64,000 nucleotides of DNA from Streptomyces clavuligerus (lineage in GTDB: Bacteria > Actinomycetota > Actinomycetes > Streptomycetales > Streptomycetaceae). The stretch is taken from NCBI RefSeq assembly GCF_005519465.1, contig NZ_CP027858.1:5436001-5500000 (forward strand), given 5' to 3'. Positions within the stretch are counted from its first letter, which is position 1; each line of letters begins with the position of its first letter. Below are positions 9,162 through 16,805 of the stretch, in pieces. The position numbers and the translations under genes are program-made. The notes beneath the pieces are model-generated. The model did no database searches. It saw nothing but the letters and a program-made list of their open reading frames with translations, and was not told where the DNA came from.

Positions 9162-10132
9162 CGTGTCCCTCCCCGTCCCCCGCGCGCTGTCCGCAGCATG
9201 TGTCCGGCGGCGAGCCGCCCCACCGCGCTGACCCCCAGCGCCAGCAGCCCCACCCGCCGGGAGAGCCGGGCCGCGCGCTCGATGTCCGCGATCTCCACCG
9301 GGCGGCCCGCGCCGCCGTTGAGCACCGGGCGGTGCTCCACCCGCCCGCCGTACGCGAGGGTCCCGCCGAGCCGTACGCCGAGGGCGCCCGCGAAGGCCGC
9401 CTCGACCGGTCCGGCGTTGGGGCTGGGGTGCCGGTGGGCGTCGGCCCGCCAGGCCCGTACGGCGCCCTTCGGGTCGTCGCCCGCGAGCACCGCGAGGGCG
9501 GCCGTCAGCCGGGCCCCCGGCCAGCCCGCGAGATCGTCCAGCCGGGCCGAGGCCCAGCCGAAGCGCTGGTAGCGGGGGGAGCGGTGGCCGACCATCGCGT
9601 CCAGGGTGTTGACCGCGCGGAACGCGGCGAGTCCGGGCACACCCCCGAGCGCGCCCCACACCAGCGCGCCGACGACGGCGTCGGAGGTGTTCTCGGCCAC
9701 GGACTCCACCACGGCGCGGGCCATCCCCCGCTCGTCCAGGGCCTGCGGATCACGGCCGCACAGATGCGGCAGCCGCGCCCGGGCGCGTTCGGTGTCCCCT
9801 TCGGCCAGCGCGGCACCGATGGTCCCGGCCTCCCGGCCCAGGGTGGTGCCGCCGACGACGGACCAGGTCACGGCGGCGGTCAGCGCCAGCGAGAGCGCCG
9901 GGCTGCGGCGCGCGCCCCGGGCCAGCAGCGCGGCGCCCGCGGCGGTGCCCCCGGCGCAGACGGCGGTGTGCAGGGCGCCCCAGCCGCGGTGGTCGCGCCA
10001 GAGCACCCGCTCGACGGCCCCGGCGGCCCGCCCGAAGGCGGCGACGGGGTGGCCCCGGCGGGGGTCGCCCAGCAGCAGATCGGCGGCGATGCCCGCGGCG
10101 GCGCCGCAGACGAAGATCCGTTCGGCCCGCAC
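9158..10132 (-). CDS. cobD: Adenosylcobinamide-phosphate synthase
   Basis: Membrane protein of the CobD/CbiB family that attaches aminopropanol (or its phosphate, made by CobC) to adenosylcobyric acid. 324 residues from the preferred start. LLLGDPRRGHPVAAFG near residue 20 is the family signature; VVESVAENTSDAVVGALVW and FRAVNTLDAMVGHRSPRY follow, with several hydrophobic segments. The start at GTG 10132 is chosen for a GGTGG eight bases upstream and agreement with usual family N-termini. An upstream in-frame GTG at 10144 has a worse ribosome site, and the in-frame ATG at 10342 lies inside the riboswitch. First gene of the operon; expression should fall when cobalamin binds the leader. Confidence 0.9.
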   Translation of the reverse strand: MRAERIFVCGAAAGIAADLLLGDPRRGHPVAAFGRAAGAVERVLWRDHRGWGALHTAVCAGGTAAGAALLARGARRSPALSLALTAAVTWSVVGGTTLGREAGTIGAALAEGDTERARARLPHLCGRDPQALDERGMARAVVESVAENTSDAVVGALVWGALGGVPGLAAFRAVNTLDAMVGHRSPRYQRFGWASARLDDLAGWPGARLTAALAVLAGDDPKGAVRAWRADAHRHPSPNAGPVEAAFAGALGVRLGGTLAYGGRVEHRPVLNGGAGRPVEIADIERAARLSRRVGLLALGVSAVGRLAAGHMLRTARGGRGGTR

Positions 10133-10136
10133 CGGC

Positions 10137-10205
10137 TCAGCCACCGGTTCCGGGGGCGCACGAGAGGGCCGCCGGGGCGACGGGGGTGGGGTCGGGGCCG
10201 GGCAT
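10137..10205 (-). CDS. Possible 22-codon leader ORF between riboswitch and cobD
   Basis: A short out-of-frame ORF that starts with an ATG preceded by GAGGA at good spacing and stops with a TGA four bases before the preferred cobD GTG. The arrangement would let ribosomes that finish the leader re-initiate at cobD. The ATG is the best-served start after the B12 box, so the riboswitch could act by hiding this ribosome site. Not recognised as any family; conservation in related genomes would decide. Confidence 0.35.
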   Translation of the reverse strand: MPGPDPTPVAPAALSCAPGTGG

Positions 10206-10244
10206 GGCGATATGTCCTCACTCAGGGTGTCCGCGCCCTGGTTC

Positions 10245-10350
10245 GACGTGATCGGCGGCGAGAGTTCCTGGCTTCCGGGGGTTCCCGGTGACAGTGGCGG
10301 GACCGCGCCGGATTCGCACCGGCTTCCTCTGCTGCCGCCCATTGGCCCCG
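10245..10350 (-). promoter_or_regulatory. Cobalamin (B12) riboswitch controlling the cobD-cobQ-chelatase-cobO-cobB operon
   Basis: Read on the minus strand, the leader contains the hallmark sequences in order: GGAAGCCGGTGCGAATCC (10310-10326 region), GCGGTCCCGCCACTGT (about 10291-10307) and the B12-box relative AAGCCAGGAACTC (10262-10274). This core and order are diagnostic of the adenosylcobalamin riboswitch class. Binding of the product should shut off expression of the genes below, probably at translation initiation since no U-rich terminator follows. The outer limits given are approximate. Confidence 0.93.
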
Positions 10351-10352
10351 GC

Positions 10353-10382
10353 AGTCCACCACGCTGTGAGAACAGCCGTCAA
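10353..10382 (-). promoter_or_regulatory. Candidate promoter for the riboswitch transcript
   Basis: TTGACG (10382-10377) and TGGACT (10358-10353) separated by 18 bases, placed so that transcription would begin just before the riboswitch core. The -35 is good; the -10 is moderate. Confidence 0.5.
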
Positions 10383-10423
10383 CCTGCCGTTGACCTGCGA
10401 CGGCGGGGTGCGCGGGCACACGG

Positions 10424-10460
10424 AAGGGCCGGGCGTCCCTGGGGGATGCCCGGCCCTTTT
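10424..10460. terminator. Hairpin terminator between the phosphate-transport pair and the cob leader
   Basis: AAGGGCCGGGC pairs perfectly with GCCCGGCCCTT and the stem extends almost to a three-base loop; a T run follows on the plus strand. It lies 23 bases past the stop of the small gene at 10483 and should end that minus-strand transcript. Confidence 0.75.
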
Positions 10461-10482
10461 CGTTCGGCTGTCGCGCCGCTCG

Positions 10483-10704
10483 TCAGGTGACGATCAGGTA
10501 GATCCCGAAGCTGACCGCGACGGCGCAGAGCGCGAAGCAGAGGTAGGCGCTGGTGCGGGCGAGGACGGCCGAGCCGCCCTGCGCGGAGGCGATCTCCTGC
10601 TTGCTGAGGCCGACGAGACCGAGGACGAAGAGGCCCGCGATGGTCACGGTGGCCAGGAGGCTCACGCCGAAGACGGAGCCGAGGGCTACCCAGTCGATGT
10701 TCAT
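10483..10704 (-). CDS. Small membrane protein downstream of the phosphate transporter
   Basis: 73 residues with two hydrophobic segments: about 6-32 (VALGSVFGVSLLATVTIAGLFVLGL) and about 49-70. The ATG at 10704 has AAGGA ten bases upstream, and that ribosome site overlaps the stop codon (TAA) of the pit gene, so the two are very likely co-transcribed. I do not recognise an enzymatic motif. A role beside the phosphate transporter is inferred only from the pairing. Confidence 0.8.
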   Translation of the reverse strand: MNIDWVALGSVFGVSLLATVTIAGLFVLGLVGLSKQEIASAQGGSAVLARTSAYLCFALCAVAVSFGIYLIVT

Positions 10705-10717
10705 GCTGATCTTGTCC

Positions 10718-11980
10718 TTACACCGCGGCCGGGCTGGCCGGGCCGGAGTCGGGGGCGGTGGCCGGGGTGGCCGGGGTCTTCTGGAACCCGTCCTGACCGG
10801 TGACGACACCGGCGGGCGGCGGGGTGACGGCGGCCATGGCGGTGGTGACCACACCGGGAGCGTCCGTCTCCTCGGCGGTCTCGGCCTCGTTCACGTTGGT
10901 GTGGTCGACGACCTGGCGGCGGGAGTAGACCCAGATCGCGACGGAGGAGCCGATCAGGAAGGCGAGGACGACACCGACGCCCCAGGGGCCCTGCTTGGTG
11001 ACCAGCTCGGAGAGGGCGGCGACCAGACCGGCGGCCGGCAGGGTCAGACCCCAGGCGACGAACATCCGGGTGGCGGTGGACCAGCGGACCACACCGCCCT
11101 TGCGGCCGAGGCCCGAGCCCATGACGGCGCCGGAGCAGGAGTGGGTGGTGGAGAGCGAGAAGCCCAGGTTCGAGGAGGCCAGGATGACGCTCGCGGCGCT
11201 GGTCTGGGCGGCGAAGCCCTGCTGCGGCTGGAGGTCGGTCAGGCCCTTGCCCATGGTGCGGATGATGCGCCAGCCACCGAGGTAGGTGCCGAGGGCGATC
11301 GCGACACCGGCGGAGACGATGACCCACATGGGCGGGTTGGAGCCGGGGGCGAGGACATCGCCGGCGACCAGGGCCAGCGTGATGATGCCCATCGTCTTCT
11401 GGGCGTCGTTGGTGCCGTGGGCGAGCGAGACCAGGCCGGCCGAGGCGATCTGCCCCGCGCGGTAGCCCTTGGCGCTGGTCTTGTCGTCGATGTTCTTGCC
11501 GAGCTTGTAGGTCAGCTTCGCGGCGAGGTAACCGCCGATACCGGCCACCAGGGGGGCCGCGAGGGCGGGGATCAGCACCTTGGTGACGACGGTGCCGCCG
11601 TTGACGCCGCTGATGCCGACCGAGGCTATGGTCGCGCCGATCAGACCGCCCATGAGGGCGTGCGAGGAGCTGGACGGCAGGCCGACCAGCCACGTCAGGA
11701 GATTCCAGAGGATGGCGCCGACGAGCGCCGCGAAGATCACTTCTGGTGTGATGCCTGACTCGTCGACCATGCCGCTGGAGATCGTCTTGGCGACCTCCAC
11801 GGACATGAACGCGCCGACGAGGTTGAGCACGGCGGACATGGCCACCGCGGCTTTGGGCTTCATCGCGCCGGTCGAGATGGTCGTCGCCATCGCGTTGGCG
11901 GTGTCGTGGAAACCGTTCGTGAAATCGAACACGAGAGCCGTCACGATCACAATCGCGAGCAGCAGCGTGATGTGTTCCAT
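10718..11980 (-). CDS. pit: PiT-family low-affinity inorganic phosphate transporter
   Basis: 420-residue PiT (PF01384-type) permease that imports metal-phosphate by proton symport. Family signatures appear in both repeats: FDFTNGFHDTANAMATTISTG near residue 18, GLPSSSSHALMGGLIG near 100 and SLAHGTNDAQKTMG near 195. About ten membrane segments are followed by a soluble Thr/Pro-rich C-terminal tail. PHO-box-like repeats lie about 50-70 bases upstream, so repression or modulation by PhoP is likely. It is paired with the small membrane gene at 10483 and diverges from the aldolase gene. Confidence 0.92.
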   Translation of the reverse strand: MEHITLLLAIVIVTALVFDFTNGFHDTANAMATTISTGAMKPKAAVAMSAVLNLVGAFMSVEVAKTISSGMVDESGITPEVIFAALVGAILWNLLTWLVGLPSSSSHALMGGLIGATIASVGISGVNGGTVVTKVLIPALAAPLVAGIGGYLAAKLTYKLGKNIDDKTSAKGYRAGQIASAGLVSLAHGTNDAQKTMGIITLALVAGDVLAPGSNPPMWVIVSAGVAIALGTYLGGWRIIRTMGKGLTDLQPQQGFAAQTSAASVILASSNLGFSLSTTHSCSGAVMGSGLGRKGGVVRWSTATRMFVAWGLTLPAAGLVAALSELVTKQGPWGVGVVLAFLIGSSVAIWVYSRRQVVDHTNVNEAETAEETDAPGVVTTAMAAVTPPPAGVVTGQDGFQKTPATPATAPDSGPASPAAV

Positions 11981-12027
11981 TTACCCAGGCAATCTTTGGA
12001 CGTCAGTGGCTCGGCGAACGTAGGTAA

Positions 12028-12049
12028 CCTGAGTGAACGGAAGGTGAAC
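12028..12049 (-). promoter_or_regulatory. PHO-box direct repeats (PhoP binding site) upstream of pit
   Basis: On the minus strand, GTTCACCTTCC is followed directly by GTTCACTCAGG, two 11-base units matching the Streptomyces PHO-box consensus (GTTCACC-like), with a weaker third unit (TTACCTACGTT) just beyond. Confidence 0.75.
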
Positions 12050-12261
12050 TCAGGCGGGCATCCCGGTTGATCCAACTGAGGATCATGGTTCCGCTTCCGT
12101 TCTCGGGGGGCTGGATGGGCCTCTGTGACGGGATGGACGCCGATCAAAGTGGCTTTCATCACCTTTTCCAAGGATCTGACCGCTTTGCCGGGTGAGCCGT
12201 TTCGCGTCTCCCGATGGTCGCCCTCTGTAGTCGGGCGCCCGATGCTGACAGGATCGTTCAC

Positions 12262-12924
12262 ATGACCGATTACGTGCGGCAGGACGCGATCGACACGACC
12301 TGGCGGGCCGTGGTGGACACCGCCCGCAGGACCGCCGCCGAGGGCCTGGTGGTGGGCACATCGGGCAATGTCTCGGCCCGGCTCGGCGAACTGATCCTGG
12401 TCACCCCCAGCGGGGTGCCCTACGACCGGCTCTCCCCGGACGACGTCGTGGGCGTCGACCTCGACGGACGGCAGGTGCTCGGCACGCTCGGACCCACGAG
12501 TGAGCTGCCGCTCCATCTGGAGGTCTACCGCCACACCGGGGCGCGCGCCGTCGTCCACACCCACGCCGTGCACGCCACGGCCGTCTCCACGCTGGTGCGG
12601 GAGCTGCCCGCGATCCACTACATGACCGCCGCGCTCGGCGGGCCGGTGCGGGTGGCGGAGTACGCGCTCTACGGGACGGAGGAGCTGGCGCGGAACCTGG
12701 CGGGGGCGCTGGAGGGGCGGACGGCCGCGCTGCTGAGGAATCACGGGACGGTCGTGTACGCCGACACCCTCGACCGGGCCTACGACCACACGGCCCAGCT
12801 CGAATGGATGTGCCACCTCTGGCTCCTCGCCTCCTCCCTCCCGGGCCGCACCCCGACGCTCCTCACCTCCGCGCAGCTCGCGGAGACCGCGTCCAAACTC
12901 TCGACATACGGCCAGCCGGGCTGA
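12262..12924 (+). CDS. Class II aldolase (fuculose-phosphate aldolase type)
   Basis: 220-residue zinc-dependent aldolase/epimerase-fold protein. GTSGNVSAR near residue 33 binds the phosphate of the ligand; PLHLEVYRHTGARAVVHTHAVHA supplies the catalytic Glu and first two zinc histidines, and RNHGTVVYA the third. Such enzymes split fuculose-1-phosphate or similar sugar phosphates into dihydroxyacetone phosphate and an aldehyde; the true substrate is unknown. ATG 12262 has AGGA at good spacing. Divergent from pit, so the 280-base space between them carries both promoters. Confidence 0.88.
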   Translation: MTDYVRQDAIDTTWRAVVDTARRTAAEGLVVGTSGNVSARLGELILVTPSGVPYDRLSPDDVVGVDLDGRQVLGTLGPTSELPLHLEVYRHTGARAVVHTHAVHATAVSTLVRELPAIHYMTAALGGPVRVAEYALYGTEELARNLAGALEGRTAALLRNHGTVVYADTLDRAYDHTAQLEWMCHLWLLASSLPGRTPTLLTSAQLAETASKLSTYGQPG

Positions 12925-13017
12925 CCTCCGGCCCCAGAGGGGCCGCGCGCTCCCCCCGGGGCGGGACGCCGCCGTCCCGCGGGACGGCGGCGCAGGGCAC
13001 TCTCCCCCCGGCGGGAC

Positions 13018-13316
13018 GGTGCCCACTTCCCGCACCGGGCGGCCTGGCCCCTGTGACGGGACCCGAGGCCGTCCGTCTCCCACCGGGCGGGGGTGTGCCC
13101 GCTGCCGGCACCGAGACGGCCCGGCCCCGTGGTGGGGGCAGGGTCATCCCCCTGGCGGGACCCGAAGGGGCCGTCTGTCTCCCCCCGGGGCGGGGGTGTG
13201 CCCCCTGCGTGCGGGAGGGGCCTGCGGCTCCCCCTTCCCACCGGGCGGGAGTGTGCCCACGTCCCGCACCGAGTGGGCCGTCTGCCCGTGGTGGGGGGTG
13301 CAGGGTCGTCCCCGGA
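13018..13316. repeat. Degenerate direct repeats, about four copies of a roughly 80-110 bp GC-rich unit
   Basis: The block repeats the phrase CACCGGGCGGGxGTGTGCCC, followed by CCGCACCGAG-like and then GTGGTGGGGGxxCAGGGTC-like segments, at about 13018, 13082, 13180 and 13237. Copies diverge by substitutions and small indels. Open frames through it are low-complexity and not believable genes. It fills most of the 780-base gap between the aldolase and hydrolase genes. Confidence 0.7.
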
Positions 13317-13428
13317 AGGGACCGGCGGAGAACCGCCCGCACTCTGCGTCGGACGTCCGGTCTGCCGGCCCTGAGGAGTCGAGCCCGGAGGCCCCCACAT
13401 CCCGCACCAATACGGCCGACCCGAGCAC

Positions 13429-13559
13429 AACAAGCCCGTCCGGCGATTGAGGACGGACCCGCGTCCAACGCAAGGCTGATGCGCAAGCCGACGGACCCCC
13501 GCGCGGCCCCGTTGTCGGGGGCCAGCCCCCGAACCCCCGCGCCTCAATCGTCGGCGAGG
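13429..13559. repeat. Streptomyces-type intergenic inverted repeat (AGCCCGTCCGGCGATTGAGG)
   Basis: Left arm AGCCCGTCCGGCGATTGAGG (about 13429-13448) and right arm 13540-13559, whose reverse complement AGCCTCGCCGACGATTGAGG matches at 17 of 20 positions. The space between holds a GGGGGC/CCCCC hairpin. I recall this arm sequence as a very common intergenic element in streptomycetes, often at gene ends, probably acting in transcription termination or RNA 3'-end protection. Confidence 0.8.
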
Positions 13560-13705
13560 CTGAATTTCGGGCACCCCCACGAGGCTGCAACCTCAGGCCC
13601 CACACCGCCCCCCCCGGAGGGGACCACACACCCCCAAGGGGTCGACTTGCCCCCCACCCGGGGTGTCCACTGGCAGCGGACGGACCCGGCACCGACACTG
13701 GAACA

Positions 13706-14839
13706 GTGCGACCGGTCACCGCGGCGGCAGCGGCTGCCACCACCCTGTTGGGCCTCGGCGCAGCCACCTTCGCCGTCGGCCGCCACACCAGCGACGCCAT
13801 CCTCCGCCCCACCCCCGACCGCCCCTTCCCCGGCGACCCCCGCCTCACGGTCCACGCCCTCGACGAGGACCGCGTCACCCTCAGCCGCACCCTCGCCGCG
13901 GGCCGCCCCGGCGTCTACGGGCTGCGCGGGCCCGGGGTCCACGCCGTGGTCGGCCCGGTCCTGGAGGAGGTGACCCGTTCCGCGGACACCCTCGTCCGCA
14001 GAGTGGAGCGCGTCGTCCACGGCGTCCTGGAACCGGGCGCCCGGGTCCGGCTCACCCCGCAGCTCCACCGGGGCGACCCGGCGGCAGCCCTCGGTATCGA
14101 GTACGCCGACGTCACCGTCCCCGGCGAGCTGGGCCCGCTCCCCGCGTGGTCCGTCCCCGGCGCCCGGGAGACCTGGGTCATCGCGGTCCACGGCCTGGGC
14201 ACCACCCGCGAGCACCCTCTGAACCTCCTTCCGTTCCTGCACCGCCGCCGCATTCCGGTGCTGGGCGTCGGCTACCGCGGCGACCCCGACGCCCCTCGCT
14301 CCCCCGACGGCATGGGACACCTCGGCGACACCGAGTGGCGCGACCTCGACGCCGCTCTCCGCTTCGCAGTCCGGGGCGGCGCCCGCAGGGTCGTCCTGTA
14401 CGGCTGGTCCACCGGCGCCACCATGGCGCTGCACACCGCCGCGGACTCCGCGCTGCGCGACCGGATCAGCGGACTGGTCCTCGACTCGCCGGTGCTCGAC
14501 AAGGACGCGACCCTGCACGCCCTCGCCGCCGCCCGGCACACCCCCGCCCCGCTGGTGCCGCTCGCGGTCCGGGCGGCCCGCAGCCGGGCCGGGCTCTACG
14601 ACGGCCGGCAGCTCCCGGCCCCGGTCGCGGACGCGCAGACGCTCCGGGTCCCCACGCTGATCCTCCACGGCCCGGACGACACCGTCGCCCCGTGGGAGCC
14701 CTCGCGCGAGCTGGCGGCCCGCCGCCCCGACCTGGTCGGGCTGACCACCGTCCGGGGCGCCCCGCACGCCGCCATGTGGAACGCCGACCCGGAGCGGTAC
14801 GAGGAGGCGCTGCGCCGCTTCCTCACCCCCTTGATCTGA
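13706..14839 (+). CDS. Alpha/beta hydrolase, membrane-anchored or secreted
   Basis: 377 residues. An N-terminal hydrophobic segment (about residues 4-25) suggests a membrane anchor or uncleaved signal. The hydrolase domain begins near residue 140: VIAVHGLGTTREHPLN (oxyanion region), VVLYGWSTGATMAL with the nucleophile Ser in G-x-S-x-G near residue 235, LILHGPDDTVAP (catalytic Asp) and GAPHAAMWN (catalytic His). Substrate unknown. The GTG start has no obvious ribosome site. It stands alone, following the repeat block. Confidence 0.82.
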   Translation: MRPVTAAAAAATTLLGLGAATFAVGRHTSDAILRPTPDRPFPGDPRLTVHALDEDRVTLSRTLAAGRPGVYGLRGPGVHAVVGPVLEEVTRSADTLVRRVERVVHGVLEPGARVRLTPQLHRGDPAAALGIEYADVTVPGELGPLPAWSVPGARETWVIAVHGLGTTREHPLNLLPFLHRRRIPVLGVGYRGDPDAPRSPDGMGHLGDTEWRDLDAALRFAVRGGARRVVLYGWSTGATMALHTAADSALRDRISGLVLDSPVLDKDATLHALAAARHTPAPLVPLAVRAARSRAGLYDGRQLPAPVADAQTLRVPTLILHGPDDTVAPWEPSRELAARRPDLVGLTTVRGAPHAAMWNADPERYEEALRRFLTPLI

Positions 14840-14982
14840 CGCCCCGTCGGAACACGGGCGGCACACCGCCACCAGCACGGTCCGCGGCGACCCCCGGCGG
14901 TGTGCTCCTGCCGGCCCGTCCCGGCCCGTGCCCACCGGGTTCCGTTTGGGCTTTCGGGCCGTCAGCGGGAACACTGCTCCTT

Positions 14983-16488
14983 GTGACGTCCCGAAAGCCT
15001 GATGAGCAATTGGCGCGCAACTCCAGACTCCGTCTTGTCCGCCCGCGACCCCTGGCCACCGCCCGGAGGGCGGTGACGACCCGGCGCACCCGGTCGGCCG
15101 CCAGGCCACCCGAGGGCACCCCACCCCCCGCCGAGCTGGCCCGCCAGGCCAGAGAGGTCCTCGCCGACGCCGTGCGCATCGCCCGCTGGGCGGCCGTGGA
15201 GCGCGACCCCGGGCCCGTGCCCCTGGCCGCCCCGGCCCGGGACCGGGCCGCCGCCGCACTCCGTATGACCCCCCTCCAGGTGCGCGCGGGCTGGGACCGC
15301 GCCCGCCTCGCCGGACTGGTGGAGCTGCACGGCGGCACCGCCCGCCCCGGCTGGCGGCTGCGCGCCTGGGACCGGGACGACATGGCCGTGCTGCGCGGCT
15401 GGGTCGCCCTCTTCGACGCCTGGTCGCTGGCGCACCCGGCGCCCACCGAGGTCCCCCCGACCGCCGTGGCGGAAGTGGTGGAAGCCGTTCCGCAACTGCT
15501 CTCCCTCCTTCAGCTCTCGGCCGGGCCCGTCCTGGTGCCCGCCCTGCTGGACCTGCTGGAGCAGCGGGTCCAGGAGCTGCGCGAGGAGCGCTGCGAGGTC
15601 CCCTACGGCCCCGGCCACCGACCCGCGGCCGGGGGCCCCGGCGGAACGCCGCAATCGCCGCAATCATCGTCGGAACCGGTGCCGGACGGCGGAACGCCCC
15701 CCGGCCAGGACACGGCACCCCGCCCCGGGGGCGAGGGCGGGGCGCCCGTCCTGCACGGTCTGCCCTCCGTCTCCCCGCTGCTCGACTGGGCCCTCGACGG
15801 GCTCGCCGCCGTGGGCGCGCTCACCCTGGACAAGGGCCGCTCCGCCACGCTCACCCCGCTCGGCAACTGGGCGGTCTGGGTCAAGCTGGAGCAGATCTGC
15901 GTGGCCGCGCAGAGCCCCGCGGGCAATATCGAGCAGTCGGCCGAGGACATGCTCCGCGGCTGTGCCCGGCTCACCCCGGGGCCCGCCAGGGCCGAGTACC
16001 GGGCCTGGCTCGCGGCGCGCCCGGTCTCCAGTGCGGTGACCGAACTGCTGACCGTGGCCCGGGGCGAGGACGCCCTGCTGCGCGGGCTCGCCTTCGAGGC
16101 GCTGCGCGTCGTCGGCGCCCCCGCCGAGGCCGAGGTCCGCTCCGCCGCCGCCGAGGCGTCGCTGCGCCCCTACGCCCTGCTCTGGCTCGCCGAGTACGAG
16201 GGCATGGACCCCGAGGACGCGCCCGATGTCCTCAGCCGGGAGGACGCCACCTGGCTCTGGGTGGACACCGCGGCGGCCGTCGCCGACCACGGCGAGCCCC
16301 AACTGCTGCTGCGCCACCTCGACTCCGCGGTCCAGGGCACCGTCCCGGCCCTCCTCGAAGAGGTCCGGTCCGGCGGTCACCCCCGTACGGTCCAGGTCCT
16401 GGTGGCCCTGGCCGCCGCGCATCCCGATCCGGCCCTCGCGAAGGCCGTCCGCCGCGCCGCCTTCCAGGTCCACACGGGAGGCGCGTAG
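14983..16488 (+). CDS. Conserved hypothetical protein, about 501 residues
   Basis: I do not recognise a named domain. The protein is Ala/Leu/Arg-rich with an Arg-rich start (RLRLVRPRPLATARRAV), an apparently helical first half, a Pro/Gly-rich linker near residues 205-250, and a helical second half ending in short Ala/Leu/Glu-rich repeats that resemble HEAT-type helices. No membrane segment or signal peptide. GTG 14983 is chosen because the upstream open frame is Arg/Pro-rich and lies in a different frame within the neighbouring hydrolase gene, so it is not coding. The ribosome site is weak. Confidence 0.7.
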   Translation: MTSRKPDEQLARNSRLRLVRPRPLATARRAVTTRRTRSAARPPEGTPPPAELARQAREVLADAVRIARWAAVERDPGPVPLAAPARDRAAAALRMTPLQVRAGWDRARLAGLVELHGGTARPGWRLRAWDRDDMAVLRGWVALFDAWSLAHPAPTEVPPTAVAEVVEAVPQLLSLLQLSAGPVLVPALLDLLEQRVQELREERCEVPYGPGHRPAAGGPGGTPQSPQSSSEPVPDGGTPPGQDTAPRPGGEGGAPVLHGLPSVSPLLDWALDGLAAVGALTLDKGRSATLTPLGNWAVWVKLEQICVAAQSPAGNIEQSAEDMLRGCARLTPGPARAEYRAWLAARPVSSAVTELLTVARGEDALLRGLAFEALRVVGAPAEAEVRSAAAEASLRPYALLWLAEYEGMDPEDAPDVLSREDATWLWVDTAAAVADHGEPQLLLRHLDSAVQGTVPALLEEVRSGGHPRTVQVLVALAAAHPDPALAKAVRRAAFQVHTGGA

Positions 16489-16805
16489 CGCCGACCCCCG
16501 CCACCCGGCCCGGCGGGGCCGCGCCGCACCCCCGCCGGACCGGGCCGTACCCCGGAGCCCGTTCCTCCGATGTGACCCGCGTCTCCTTTGGGCGTCCGCC
16601 CCCGGCGACGCCTCCCCGCGCACCGTCCGCGCAGGCCGCGGCGGTTTCGGCCGCCCGCCGGCCCCCGGGCCGCGCCACCGAGCCCGCAAAAGCACTTGCA
16701 GCCCCCCGTTAGACTGGCCGTATGGCCTTTCTCCCTGTGCATTAGACGGCGTCGACGCCCCCTCCGCCCGTCCCTCCGCCGTCCGATCCGCCCTGGAGTC
16801 TGTCC
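16489..16805. other. Leader region of the ABC-F gene
   Basis: 317 bases without a gene. A TAGACT hexamer at 16710-16715 looks like a good -10 box but has no matching -35 at normal spacing. Nothing else stands out; a structured antibiotic-responsive leader, seen before some ABC-F genes, cannot be shown by eye. Confidence 0.35.

Noticed and set aside
10137..10342. Longer cobD starting at ATG 10342
   Set aside because: That start lies within the riboswitch core and would translate regulatory RNA; family N-termini fit the GTG at 10132.
13663..14982. Long open frame continuing upstream of the 501-residue hypothetical gene
   Set aside because: It overlaps the alpha/beta hydrolase gene in another frame and is Arg/Pro-rich without domains; the GTG at 14983 is the sensible start.
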